Assembly (NCBI RefSeq): GCF_000744655.1
Contig: NZ_JQMJ01000004.1
Location: forward strand, 6,775,698-6,839,697
Reading direction: 5' to 3'
Length of the DNA stretch: 64,000 bases
Origin: Streptacidiphilus rugosus AM-16
Lineage (GTDB): Bacteria; Actinomycetota; Actinomycetes; Streptomycetales; Streptomycetaceae
Both the position numbers and the translations under genes were made by a program. This document shows, piece by piece, positions 32,469 through 40,608 of this stretch. Every line of letters begins with the position of its first letter. Within the stretch, counting starts at the first letter, position 1. The notes beneath the pieces were generated by a model. The model was not told the origin of the DNA. It saw nothing but the letters and a program-made list of their open reading frames with translations, and made no database searches.

Positions 32469-35291
32469 TCATGGCGTCAGCGAGAGCTTGTCCTCGGCCG
32501 CCGCCTCGACCGTCTTGCGGTCGTAGGCCCAGCTGAGCATCTGCCCCGAGACCCACAGCGGCATCTGGTCGTCGTAGTGCGGACTGAACGCGTGGCCGGA
32601 GGCGCCGCCGATGTTGATCCAGCGGGACGCGTCGAAGTTCCCCAGGTTGACGATCATCCGCATCGACGGGGCCTCGTCGACCGTGAAGCCGTTCGCCGCG
32701 TTCCAACTCGCCGCGTCGACCGCCGCGCTGCCGCCGTCGAGCCTGTAGGGGCCGCGGTTGAGCATCCAGTGCACCATGCCGGAGGCGACGGACGAGTCGT
32801 CCGAACCGAGCGTGCGCTCCTTGAGGTCGAGCGTGTGGATGCGGCCCCAGCTCCAGCCGCTGATGTCCTTGCCCATCAGCGAGGTCAGCTGCTTGCGGGC
32901 GTCGATCATGGCCTGCTTCAGCAGGGAGTCGCGACCCTCGGTCTGCTGGCGGCCGAGGCTGTCCGTCCAGTTCCACCACGGGCTCTTCGGCTGGGTCAGC
33001 AGGCCGCCGATCACGGTCATCCACTGGTCGTTGCCGTCGGGCTGCGCGGTCGCGCCGTCACGGAGGCCGCAGGTGCGGACCCGCTTGGGCGTGCCGTTGA
33101 CGTCGTCCTGCGGGATGCCGGCTTTGTCGGCCGGGACGACCATGATGCAGTCGGTGGTGCTGCGCACCTCGGCCGGGAACTTCTCGTCCAGCGCCAGGTG
33201 GAGCAGGTTGGACCAGACCGCGTTGTAGTACGCCGCCGCGGCCGAGCCCGCGTCCTGCTGGAGGTTCCAGCCGCGAAGCAGGTCCTGTGCGTCCTTGTAG
33301 TACGGGTCGGTCAGCTGGATCTTGAGCAGGTACGGCACGAGCGTCGTCGCGAAGACACTGGTGTCGTCCAGCTGGATGGAGGCCATGTCGTCCGGCGAGA
33401 TCTTGCCGCCGCCGGCCAGCTTGCCCTTGATCAGCGAGGTGATCTTGGCCGCGCGGGTGCCGTAGTCCCAGTCCTTGGTGATCAGGTACGGGTAGGAGGT
33501 GTCCACCGCGGCCTGGTTGGCCGTGACGATGTACCCGGCCTTCGGGTCCTCCTCCCAGGGCAGCGACTTGAAGTCGACGAACTTCGGCTCCCAGGCGTAG
33601 CGGGAGTCCCAGCCCGGCTGCGGGTAGGTGCCGTCGCTCGCCGTACCGTCGACCTTGGGGCGGATCGGGATCTGGCCCGGCATCTGGTAGCCGATGTGGC
33701 CGGCGGTGTCCGCGTAGATGAGGTTCTGCGCGGGGACGGAGAAGTCCGCCGCCGCCGCCCGGAACGCGGTGAAGTTCGTGGCCCGGTCGAGCTCGAACAC
33801 CGCGTCCATGGTGTTGTTCGGAATCAGCGCGGTCCACTTGAGCGCGATGGCGTAGCCGCCGCCGCGCGGCGGGGCGGTGCCGTCGGCGGGCGCGTCACGG
33901 CCGACGGTCTGCTCCTCCGTGCTGTGGTCCGAGATGATCGGCATCCCGTCCTTGGTGCTGCGCACCGTGATGGTCTGGGCCGAGCCGTCGGCGACCCGGA
34001 TGGTCTCCGTGCGGGTGTCGAACGGCACGTTCTTGCCGTCGTAGAGATAGGTGCCGTCGCTGTTGACCTGCTCCAGGTAGAGGTCCTGGACGTCCGCGCC
34101 GAGGTTGGTGAAGCCCCAGGAGACGCTCTGGTTGTGACCGATGATCACTCCGGGCATGCCGGGGAAGGTGAAGCCGGTGACGTCGAACGGGCACTGGGCG
34201 CTGACGGTGTTGCAGTGCAGACCCATCTGGTACCAGATGGACGGCATGCCGGGGGCCAGGTGCGGATCGTTGGCCAGCAGGGGCATGCCGGTCGTGGTGT
34301 GCCGGCCGTCGACCACCCAGGAGTTGGAGCCGATGCCCGCCGCGCCGGGACGGCCGAGCATGGTCGGCAGCACGGCGAGGTTGTCCGCCAGCGCCTCGGC
34401 GGCCTGCTGTGCGCCCTGGGCGGCGGGACGGCCGCCGGCGCTCCCGGTCCGGTAGGAGGCGGGCGTCGTGCTCGCGGTGGAGCCGGAACCGGTGGCCGGC
34501 GAGCCCGGGGCGGCGCCGGTCGGCGTGGTCCGGCCGTCGACCGGGACGTACTTGCCGTCCTTGCCCACGGTTCCGGTCCTCGCGATGATCGTGCCGTTCG
34601 CCGCGTACGGGTAGTCCGGGTACAGCTGGGCGATCTGCTGGGCGTTGAAGGTCCCGGCCAGCAGCGAGCGGTCGATCTCCTGCTGCATGTTGCCGCTGAG
34701 GTCCCAGGCCATTGCCTTGAGCCAGGAGATCGAGTCGACGGGCGTCCACGTGGCGGGCTTGTAGTCGCCGTGGACGGCGCCGAGCAGCGCGTACTCCAGG
34801 GAGGCCCCGGCGCCGCCCGGGTGGTCCTTGAGCCAGGCGTTGACGCCGTCGCTGTAGGCCTGGAGGTACTTCTTCGTCCCGGCCGACAGCTTCGAGTCCC
34901 ACTCCTGCTGAGCGACGCCGCGCCAGTTCATGGTGCGGATGAAGGCGTCCGTCTGGACCTGGCCCGAGCCGAACATCGAGCTGAGCGTGCCGGAGGTGAT
35001 GTGCCGGTCCACGTCCATCTGCCAGAAGCGGTCCTGCGCCTGCACATAGCCCTGGGCCATGAAGAGGTCCTCGGCACTGGCGGCGTAGATCTGCGGGATG
35101 CCCTTGTCGTCCCTGATCACGTCGACCGGACCGGAGAGGCCCTGCAGGTGGATGCTGCCGGTGGTCTGCGGGTACGAGGCGTGCACCTGGCGCACGCCGT
35201 ACCAGCCGCCGAGGGCGACGCCGGCCACCAGCAGCAGCACGACCAGCACCACCAACAGGCGCAGACGACGGAACTTCTTGGAGCGGGGCAT
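32469..35291 (-). CDS. Penicillin-acylase-family Ntn hydrolase (membrane-anchored or secreted)
   Basis: This 940-aa precursor has an N-terminal hydrophobic segment after a basic start (PRSKKFRRLRLLVVLVVLLL), which directs it across the membrane. The alpha region has IRDDKGIPQIYA and MAQGYVQAQDRFWQMD. A Gly/Ser/Thr-rich spacer leads to the processing site, G-I-G-S322-N-S-W, where Ser322 becomes the N-terminal nucleophile. Downstream NDPHLAPGMPS and IIGHNQSVSWGFTN fit the family. Members cleave amide bonds in beta-lactams or acyl-homoserine lactones. The substrate is unknown. Monocistronic. Confidence 0.92.
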   Translation of the reverse strand: MPRSKKFRRLRLLVVLVVLLLVAGVALGGWYGVRQVHASYPQTTGSIHLQGLSGPVDVIRDDKGIPQIYAASAEDLFMAQGYVQAQDRFWQMDVDRHITSGTLSSMFGSGQVQTDAFIRTMNWRGVAQQEWDSKLSAGTKKYLQAYSDGVNAWLKDHPGGAGASLEYALLGAVHGDYKPATWTPVDSISWLKAMAWDLSGNMQQEIDRSLLAGTFNAQQIAQLYPDYPYAANGTIIARTGTVGKDGKYVPVDGRTTPTGAAPGSPATGSGSTASTTPASYRTGSAGGRPAAQGAQQAAEALADNLAVLPTMLGRPGAAGIGSNSWVVDGRHTTTGMPLLANDPHLAPGMPSIWYQMGLHCNTVSAQCPFDVTGFTFPGMPGVIIGHNQSVSWGFTNLGADVQDLYLEQVNSDGTYLYDGKNVPFDTRTETIRVADGSAQTITVRSTKDGMPIISDHSTEEQTVGRDAPADGTAPPRGGGYAIALKWTALIPNNTMDAVFELDRATNFTAFRAAAADFSVPAQNLIYADTAGHIGYQMPGQIPIRPKVDGTASDGTYPQPGWDSRYAWEPKFVDFKSLPWEEDPKAGYIVTANQAAVDTSYPYLITKDWDYGTRAAKITSLIKGKLAGGGKISPDDMASIQLDDTSVFATTLVPYLLKIQLTDPYYKDAQDLLRGWNLQQDAGSAAAAYYNAVWSNLLHLALDEKFPAEVRSTTDCIMVVPADKAGIPQDDVNGTPKRVRTCGLRDGATAQPDGNDQWMTVIGGLLTQPKSPWWNWTDSLGRQQTEGRDSLLKQAMIDARKQLTSLMGKDISGWSWGRIHTLDLKERTLGSDDSSVASGMVHWMLNRGPYRLDGGSAAVDAASWNAANGFTVDEAPSMRMIVNLGNFDASRWINIGGASGHAFSPHYDDQMPLWVSGQMLSWAYDRKTVEAAAEDKLSLTP

Positions 35292-35411
35292 CAGGGTCCT
35301 TGTGAGGGGCAGTGACTGTACCGCGACGTGCCGCGCGAGGCGGCAGGTGCTGACGCTAACACCCGAAGCGGAAGCGGTGGCGCGCGGCCGAGGCCTGGCC
35401 GGTGTGCGGCC

Positions 35412-35428
35412 GGTGACCAGGGGTCACC
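35412..35428. promoter_or_regulatory. Perfect 17-bp dyad in a divergent promoter region
   Basis: GGTGACC-AGG-GGTCACC lies between the leftward acylase gene and the rightward antiporter gene. A second dyad, GTGGAC-N8-GTCCAC (35448-35467), is 20 bp further on. Both are candidate operators; the binding protein is unknown. Confidence 0.5.
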
Positions 35429-35481
35429 CGCGCAGCGTGCCCAGCCTGTGGACGAACCACGGTCCACACCCGTCCCGACGG

Positions 35482-35487
35482 TAAAAT
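35482..35487 (+). promoter_or_regulatory. Candidate -10 box of the antiporter gene
   Basis: TAAAAT is A+T-rich against a G+C-rich background, 52 bp before the antiporter GTG. No good -35 box is visible at the right distance, so an activator may be needed. Confidence 0.4.
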
Positions 35488-35538
35488 CTTGCCCCAGAGA
35501 AGTGGAAGCAACGATTCTGCTGTGCGAGGTGCCCCTGC

Positions 35539-37038
35539 GTGTCCGTCCACCGGCTCGACCTGCTCCTCCTGCTGTTCTCCCTGGTGCTGCTGGTCGCCGT
35601 CGCGGCGGTCCGGCTCTCCTCCCGCAGCGGGCTGCCCAGCCTGCTGCTCTACCTGGGCATCGGGGTCCTGCTCGGCCATGACGGCATCGCCGGCATCACC
35701 TTCGACAACGCCATGCTCACGCAGGTACTCGGCTATGCCGCCCTGGTGGTGATCCTGGCGGAGGGCGGCCTCGGCACCCGGTGGAACGACATCAGGCCCT
35801 CCGTCCCGGCCGCCGCCGTGCTGGCCACCCTCGGCACGGTGGTCAGCGTCGGCGTGGTGGCCCTCGGCGCCCACCTGTTCACCGGGGCGGACTGGCGCAT
35901 CGCCCTGCTGCTGGGCGCCATCGTCTCCTCCACCGACGCGGCGGCGGTCTTCTCCGTGCTGCGTCGGGTGCCGCTGCCCGCGCGGCTGAGCGGACTGCTG
36001 GAGGCGGAGTCCGGCTTCAACGACGCCCCCGTCGTCATCCTGGTCGTCGCCTTCGCGACCTCGGGACCGATCGACTCCTGGTGGATGCTGGCGGGGACGG
36101 TGGTGGTGGAGCTGGCGATCGGTCTGGCCGTGGGCCTGGTGCTCGGTCGACTGGGCGCGCTGACGCTGCGCCACGTCGCGCTGCCCTCCTCCGGCCTCTA
36201 CCCGATCGCCGTCGTCGCGCTGACGCTGCTCGCCTACGCGGGCGGCGCGCTGCTGCACGGCTCGGGCTTCCTCGCCGTCTACATCTGCGCCCTGGTGCTC
36301 GGCAACGCCCGACTGCCGCACGGCCCCGCCACCCGCGGCTTCGCCGAGGGCCTGGCCTGGATCGCGCAGATCAGCATGTTCGTCATGCTGGGCCTGCTGG
36401 TGAACCCGCACACCATGGGGGACGCGGTGGTGCCCGCGTTCGTCGTCGGACTGGTGCTGGTGCTGGCGGCCCGCCCGGCCTCGGTGCTGCTGACCCTCAC
36501 CCCGTTCCGGGTGGGCTGGCGCGAGCAGACGCTGCTGAGCTGGGCCGGCCTGCGCGGCGCCGTGCCGATCGTGCTGGCCACCATCCCGGTGGTGCACGCC
36601 GTACCGGGAGCCGACCAGCTCTTCAACACGGTCTTCCTGCTCGTCGTCGTCTTCACCCTGATCCAGGGGCCGACGCTGCCCTGGCTCGCCACCTGGCTGC
36701 GGATCTCGGAGTCCGCACACGCCGACGATCTGGAGGTGGAGTCCGCCCCGTTGGAGCGGCTGCACGGGCACCTGCTCTCGGTCTCGGTCGGTCCGCACTC
36801 GCGGCTCGCCGGAGTCGAGGTGAGCGAGCTGCGCCTGCCCGCGGGCGCGGCGGTGACGCTCGTGGTCCGCGAGGGGACGAGCTTCGTCCCCGGCCCGACG
36901 ACGGCGTTGCGGCACGCGGACGACCTGCTCGTGGTGACCACCGACGCCGTGCGGGACCGGGCGGAACGCCGCTTGCGCGCGGTCGACCGGGGCGGCAAGC
37001 TGGCCGGCTGGCTGAGCGGCACGCGGGGCGAGTACTGA
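35539..37038 (+). CDS. Potassium/cation-proton antiporter (CPA1/NhaP2 type) with TrkA-C domain
   Basis: This 499-aa exchanger has 12-13 TM segments (residues 1-390) with the ion-site region SSTDAAAVFSVLR and ESGFNDAPVVILV. It ends in a cytoplasmic TrkA-C domain (~410-480, VGPHSRLAGVEVSELRLPAG) that usually binds a regulatory ligand. NhaP2/CvrA-like proteins expel K+ in exchange for H+. GTG 35539 has only a weak ribosome-binding site (GAGGT). Monocistronic. Confidence 0.92.
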   Translation: MSVHRLDLLLLLFSLVLLVAVAAVRLSSRSGLPSLLLYLGIGVLLGHDGIAGITFDNAMLTQVLGYAALVVILAEGGLGTRWNDIRPSVPAAAVLATLGTVVSVGVVALGAHLFTGADWRIALLLGAIVSSTDAAAVFSVLRRVPLPARLSGLLEAESGFNDAPVVILVVAFATSGPIDSWWMLAGTVVVELAIGLAVGLVLGRLGALTLRHVALPSSGLYPIAVVALTLLAYAGGALLHGSGFLAVYICALVLGNARLPHGPATRGFAEGLAWIAQISMFVMLGLLVNPHTMGDAVVPAFVVGLVLVLAARPASVLLTLTPFRVGWREQTLLSWAGLRGAVPIVLATIPVVHAVPGADQLFNTVFLLVVVFTLIQGPTLPWLATWLRISESAHADDLEVESAPLERLHGHLLSVSVGPHSRLAGVEVSELRLPAGAAVTLVVREGTSFVPGPTTALRHADDLLVVTTDAVRDRAERRLRAVDRGGKLAGWLSGTRGEY

Positions 37039-37095
37039 GGCATGCACCACGTTCAGTGGACTTATCGACCCGGAATACCGCATCATTGAGGATCG

Positions 37096-37122
37096 TTAGC
37101 ACTCATAGCCTTAGAGTGCCAG
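37096..37122. promoter_or_regulatory. CIRCE element (HrcA operator) before the FmdB-family gene
   Basis: TTAGCACTC-N9-GAGTGCCAG, with exactly 9 bases between arms, differs from the CIRCE consensus (TTAGCACTC-N9-GAGTGCTAA) only in the last arm. It overlaps the ribosome-binding site AGGAGG (37121-37126). HrcA would repress this gene and release it on heat or protein-folding stress. Confidence 0.85.
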
Positions 37123-37132
37123 GAGGAAACCA

Positions 37133-37444
37133 GTGCCGACGTACCAGTACCAGTGCACCCAGTGCGGCAACGGCCTCGAGGCCGTGCAGAAGTTCAGCGA
37201 CGCCGCGCTGACCGAGTGCCCCGAGTGCGGCGGCAAGCTGCGCAAGATCTTCTCCGCGGTGGGCGTGGTCTTCAAGGGATCCGGCTTCTACCGGACCGAC
37301 AGCCGCTCCTCGTCCAGCAGCAGCATCTCGTCCTCGTCGACGAGCGCGCCCGCGGCGTCGAGCTCCTCTTCGACGTCCTCCTCGACGTCCTCGTCGAGCT
37401 CTTCCGGTTCCGCCTCGTCCGGCTCGGCCGGTTCCGCCGCCTGA
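37133..37444 (+). CDS. FmdB-family zinc-ribbon protein with Ser-rich tail
   Basis: This is a 103-aa protein. Residues 1-50 are the FmdB putative regulatory domain: PTYQYQCTQCGNGLE, then ECPECGGKLRKIF, giving the CxxC...CxxC zinc ribbon. Residues ~58-103 are almost only Ser with some Thr, Ala and Gly, so disordered. GTG 37133 follows AGGAGG. The preceding CIRCE element suggests HrcA control. FmdB proteins are linked by name to formamidase/acetamidase control, but their role in actinobacteria is unclear. Confidence 0.9.
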   Translation: MPTYQYQCTQCGNGLEAVQKFSDAALTECPECGGKLRKIFSAVGVVFKGSGFYRTDSRSSSSSSISSSSTSAPAASSSSSTSSSTSSSSSSGSASSGSAGSAA

Positions 37445-37472
37445 GCCGACCCACGCGGCTACGCTGCGGCGC

Positions 37473-38318
37473 ATGACAGACCAGTCAGCTGCAGCGGTCC
37501 GGGCCGAGATCGGCATCATCGGCGGCACGGGGCTCTACGCGCTCGTGGACGACCTGGACGAGGTCGTCGTCGACACCCCCTACGGCGCTCCCAGCGACTC
37601 GCTCTTCGTGGGCGAGTTCGCGGGGCGCCGTGTGGCGTTCCTGCCGCGGCACGGGAGGGCGCACCGGATCCCCCCGCACGCGATCAACTACCGGGCCAAC
37701 CTCTGGGCCCTGCGTTCCCTCGGTGTCCGGCAGGTGCTCGGCCCCTGCGCGACGGGCGGCCTGCGCCCCCAGTTCGGCCCCGGCACGCTGCTGGTCCCCG
37801 ACCAGTTCGTGGACCGCACCACCGGACGCGTCCAGACTTACTACGACGGACTGACACGCGCCGACGGCCGGGTCCCCGAGGTGGTCCACGTCTCGGCGGC
37901 CGACCCCTACTGCCCGACCGGGCGGGCGACCGCGGTGAAGGCCGCGCACGCGGCGGGCTGGCCGCCGGTCGACGGCGGCACGCTGGTGGTGATCGAGGGC
38001 CCGCGCTTCTCCACCCGGGCCGAGTCCCGCTGGTACAGCTCGCAGGGCTGGTCGGTGGTGGGCATGACCGGGCATCCGGAGGCGGTGCTCGCCCGCGAAC
38101 TCGCGCTCTGCTACACCTCGCTCACCCTGGTGACCGACCTGGACGCGGGCGTGGAGACCGGCCAGGGCGTGACCCACGCGGAGGTGCTGGCGGAGTTCGC
38201 CAGGAACATCGGCCGCCTGCGCGGCGTGCTGACCGGGACGGTGGCCGCGCTGCCGGCCACGGCGGACCGGGACTGCATCTGCGCGCACGCACTGGACGGC
38301 CTGGACACCGGGCTGTAG
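37473..38318 (+). CDS. S-methyl-5'-thioadenosine phosphorylase (MtaP/PNP family)
   Basis: This 281-aa enzyme splits methylthioadenosine (or a related nucleoside) with phosphate, starting methionine salvage. It opens with IGIIGGTGLYAL (phosphate loop). RHGRAHRIPPHAINYRAN is the family signature, and VVIEGPRFSTRAESRWYSSQ, then GMTGHPEAVLARELALCY, form the base and sugar site. It starts 28 bases after the FmdB stop and may share its transcript, hence CIRCE control. A hairpin with a T-run follows. Confidence 0.93.
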   Translation: MTDQSAAAVRAEIGIIGGTGLYALVDDLDEVVVDTPYGAPSDSLFVGEFAGRRVAFLPRHGRAHRIPPHAINYRANLWALRSLGVRQVLGPCATGGLRPQFGPGTLLVPDQFVDRTTGRVQTYYDGLTRADGRVPEVVHVSAADPYCPTGRATAVKAAHAAGWPPVDGGTLVVIEGPRFSTRAESRWYSSQGWSVVGMTGHPEAVLARELALCYTSLTLVTDLDAGVETGQGVTHAEVLAEFARNIGRLRGVLTGTVAALPATADRDCICAHALDGLDTGL

Positions 38319-38322
38319 CGGT

Positions 38323-38353
38323 CCCGGGCCACCCGATCGGGTGGCCGGGTTTT
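38323..38353 (+). terminator. Intrinsic terminator after MTA phosphorylase
   Basis: GGCCACCC-GATC-GGGTGGCC, within CCCGGGCC..GGCCGGG, is followed by TTTT. It ends 30 bases past the stop. Confidence 0.88.
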
Positions 38354-38376
38354 CCACAGGGCCGGGTTTTCCACAG
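38343..38376. repeat. 17-bp perfect tandem duplication containing DnaA-box-like sequence
   Basis: GGCCGGGTTTTCCACAG occurs twice head to tail (38343-38359, 38360-38376). Each unit contains TTTTCCACA, one base from the streptomycete DnaA box TTGTCCACA. The first copy overlaps the terminator arm. Confidence 0.8.
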
Positions 38377-38485
38377 GCTGTGGGGACACCGCTGGATCGG
38401 GTCGTGACGCGGGGGCAGGGTGGGCACCACGGCGGAACACCGCCGACTTCCCACCCGCTCTGCTCCCCGCCCTCCGGAGGCACCG

Positions 38486-38761
38486 GTGTCCCTCTCGATC
38501 CCGCCCACGTACTGCATCGCCGCCTTCCCGCCCATCCGCGCGGGCGGCCGACACCGGCTGCCCACGCCGGTGCGCCGCCGGCCCGGGCCGATCGCGGCCG
38601 GACTCATCGTCGCGGCCACCACGCTGGCGGTCGGATCACTCCGACAGCTCCCCGGTTCGAGTGAAAGGGGAGCGGCGGCCGGCGCGCGCGCCCACCCCGA
38701 AGCCGGGGTGTTTGCTCAGGTCGCGCCGGTGCCACCGGCCACGACGCCTCCGCACGGGTGA
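38486..38761 (+). CDS. Small single-TM protein, possibly a truncated SAF/CpaB-like protein
   Basis: This is a 91-aa protein: a basic start (RRRPGPIAAGLIVAATTLAV forms the TM helix, ~42-58), then an Ala/Pro-rich outer part. GGAGG lies 5 bases before GTG 38486. Streptomycetes often carry a longer SAF-domain protein with such an N-terminus just before mscL; here the frame stops after ~30 residues past the helix. I cannot prove truncation. Function unknown. Confidence 0.5.
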   Translation: MSLSIPPTYCIAAFPPIRAGGRHRLPTPVRRRPGPIAAGLIVAATTLAVGSLRQLPGSSERGAAAGARAHPEAGVFAQVAPVPPATTPPHG

Positions 38762-38810
38762 ACTTCCACGGTCCCCGGGCTCGCCGCTTCTCCCGTAACT
38801 TCCGTTGACC

Positions 38811-39242
38811 ATGAAAGGCTTCAAGGCATTCCTGCTCCGCGGCAACGTCGTGGATCTCGCAGTCGCGGTCGTCATCGGCGCCGCGTTCACCAAGGTCATC
38901 AACTCGATCGTCGACGGGATCATCAACCCGGTCGTCGGGGCGTTCGGCACCCAGGACCTCAACGCGTACTCGTCCTGCCTGAAGGGCACCTGCCAGCTGG
39001 ACAAGGCGACCGGCAAGGTCGACGGCATCCTCATCCAGTGGGGCACGGTCCTCGGAGCCGTGCTCAGCTTCGTGATCACGGCAGCAGTCGTCTACTTCCT
39101 CATCGTGCTGCCGATGAACCACTTCATGAAGCGCTACATGTCCAAGAAGGACGCGCCCGTCGAGGTGGTCAAGGAGCCGGAGATCAGCGAGGTCGAGATC
39201 CTCGGCGAGATCCGCGACCTGCTCGTCGCACAGCGCGGCTGA
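38811..39242 (+). CDS. mscL: Large-conductance mechanosensitive channel MscL
   Basis: This 143-aa channel opens when the membrane is stretched and releases solutes on hypo-osmotic shock. N-terminal amphipathic MKGFKAFLLRGNVVDLAVAV runs into TM1 with the gating stretch VVIGAAFTKVINSIVDGIIN. A periplasmic loop with two Cys (SSCLKGTCQLD) follows, then TM2 (VLSFVITAAVVYFLIVLPMN) and a charged C-terminal helix. ATG 38811 is chosen by family alignment; a TTG two codons earlier is possible. No ribosome-binding site is clear. Confidence 0.96.
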   Translation: MKGFKAFLLRGNVVDLAVAVVIGAAFTKVINSIVDGIINPVVGAFGTQDLNAYSSCLKGTCQLDKATGKVDGILIQWGTVLGAVLSFVITAAVVYFLIVLPMNHFMKRYMSKKDAPVEVVKEPEISEVEILGEIRDLLVAQRG

Positions 39243-39266
39243 GGCGCCGCGCGGTACCGGCCTCCG

Positions 39267-39434
39267 TCACTTCTCCCCGTGGTGCGGCGGGGTCTCGCGC
39301 AGGTACCAGTCCTTGTCGCGTGAGCCCTCGCCGTTCCCGGTCCGCTCGTCGCCCCAGCCGGCATCGGTGTCGTCCCGGCTGCGACCGCTCATCGGGTCGT
39401 CAAAGACGATCTTCTTCTTCTCGCTGTCACTCAC
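39267..39434 (-). CDS. Small acidic hydrophilic protein, 55 aa
   Basis: From GTG 39434 the frame encodes a hydrophilic peptide starting MSDSEKKKIVFDDPMSGRSR, rich in Asp/Gly in the middle, and ending RETPPHHGEK. CTGGAG lies 3 bases before the start. Codons follow the strong third-position G/C bias, and the sequence is not low complexity, so I consider it real. It is convergent with mscL. No family recognised; short highly charged proteins of this type are common in streptomycetes. Confidence 0.6.
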   Translation of the reverse strand: MSDSEKKKIVFDDPMSGRSRDDTDAGWGDERTGNGEGSRDKDWYLRETPPHHGEK

Positions 39435-39546
39435 CACTCCAGGGTAGGCGAGCGCCGCCCGGCAGAGCCGGGAGCCTTCGCCCGGGCCCCTTCTCCCGGC
39501 TCCGGCCCCGCCCCGACCGCACCGCCGGACCGGGACGGGATCCGCC

Positions 39547-39939
39547 TCAGTGGTCGGACGGTCCGAACCGCCAGGCGGCCAGGGCGATCCCGAAGGACAG
39601 GGCCTCGAAGCCGGCGCACCACCAGGCGACCGAGGTACGCCCCTGCATCCAGGCGTCGACGCCCACGCCCAGGGCCCAGAGCTGGCCCACCACGATGCTG
39701 AGGACCACGATCAGCCGGCCGCTGAGCATCGCCGAGCGCTCCGGGTCGTGATCGGTGCCCGCGCCGGGCCCGGGACCGCTGTGTCGGACCCGGGAGTCGC
39801 CGTAGCCACTGGTCGGCCGGATCTGGGGGTAACGCTCCGCAACCGGCCGGTTGAGCCGGGGCTGGGCGCTCCCCGGGGCGCTCCACTCCACCGCACCGGT
39901 GGCGAGGGCGTCGTCGGGCTGGTCGGCCGGAGGTGCCAT
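39547..39939 (-). CDS. Membrane protein at the end of the molybdo-redox operon
   Basis: This is a 130-aa protein with a hydrophilic first half (1-70) followed by two TM helices (SGRLIVVLSIVVGQLWALGV and a second around 100-122, SVAWWCAGFEALSFGIAL). It starts 6 bases after the Rieske stop, so it is part of the operon. No cofactor ligands are obvious. It could be a small anchor subunit. No family recognised. Confidence 0.72.
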   Translation of the reverse strand: MAPPADQPDDALATGAVEWSAPGSAQPRLNRPVAERYPQIRPTSGYGDSRVRHSGPGPGAGTDHDPERSAMLSGRLIVVLSIVVGQLWALGVGVDAWMQGRTSVAWWCAGFEALSFGIALAAWRFGPSDH

Positions 39940-39945
39940 GGCGGG

Positions 39946-40608
39946 TCAGTCCCTTACCGACTTGGGGCAGGCGACCTGCCCGAGCTTGGCGTCCTTGGCG
40001 CTGAGCTCCCGGCACGCCGCGTGCACCGGGCTCTCGTCGGAGTAGGTGGTCCCGACGGCCCAGATGGAGCCGTCGACCTGCTCCAGCATCAGGACCTTGG
40101 GCAGGCCCCGCGGTGGCGGGCCCTGCACCACCGCGCCGTTGCGCGGTTCGAAGGCGCCCTCGTGGCACGGGCAGTACAGCTGCCCCTCGTCTCCCCGGTC
40201 GTCCCGCCACAGCACACCGCAGGCCAGGTGGGTACAGACGGTGGAGTAGCCCACCAGCGTGCCGTCCTGAAGCCGGATCGCGATCGCCCGGTCGTGCGCG
40301 GTCGGGTAGTTGAAGGTCACGGCACGGCCCTTGGGCAGGTCGTCGGCGACCCGGAGCGGGACCACCTCCGCCGCCTTGGCGTCGCCGTGCCGGGGCAGCA
40401 CCCCGGCGGCGACGGCCACCGAGCCGACGGCCAGGCCTCCGGACACGGTCGCCATGACCCGCAGGTAGTCCCGACGGCTGGTCAGCGAATCGGCACTGAG
40501 CCGGTCGCGGAGCCGTTCCCGCTCCTCCGGGTTCCCAGGGTCCGGACTCCCGCACCGGGCGTCCCGGTCCTGTGGCGCCTGCCCGTCCGGGCGCGGTTCC
40601 CCGGTCAT
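39946..40608 (-). CDS. Rieske 2Fe-2S protein with twin-arginine signal
   Basis: This is a 220-aa protein. A hydrophilic stretch precedes SRRDYLRVMATVSGG, a twin-arginine motif at ~44-58 with a following hydrophobic helix, so the folded protein is probably exported and stays anchored. The cluster ligands are complete: C125-T-H127 with C130, and C146-P-C148-H149. It overlaps the ferredoxin-like gene by 4 bp (ATGA) within the molybdenum-enzyme operon. A Rieske subunit suggests electron exchange with quinol or cytochromes. Confidence 0.92.
   Translation of the reverse strand: MTGEPRPDGQAPQDRDARCGSPDPGNPEERERLRDRLSADSLTSRRDYLRVMATVSGGLAVGSVAVAAGVLPRHGDAKAAEVVPLRVADDLPKGRAVTFNYPTAHDRAIAIRLQDGTLVGYSTVCTHLACGVLWRDDRGDEGQLYCPCHEGAFEPRNGAVVQGPPPRGLPKVLMLEQVDGSIWAVGTTYSDESPVHAACRELSAKDAKLGQVACPKSVRD

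Noticed and set aside
32433..35315. Rightward 960-codon open frame opposite the penicillin-acylase-family gene
   Set aside because: Same reason: the minus strand carries a complete acylase with nucleophile and family motifs.
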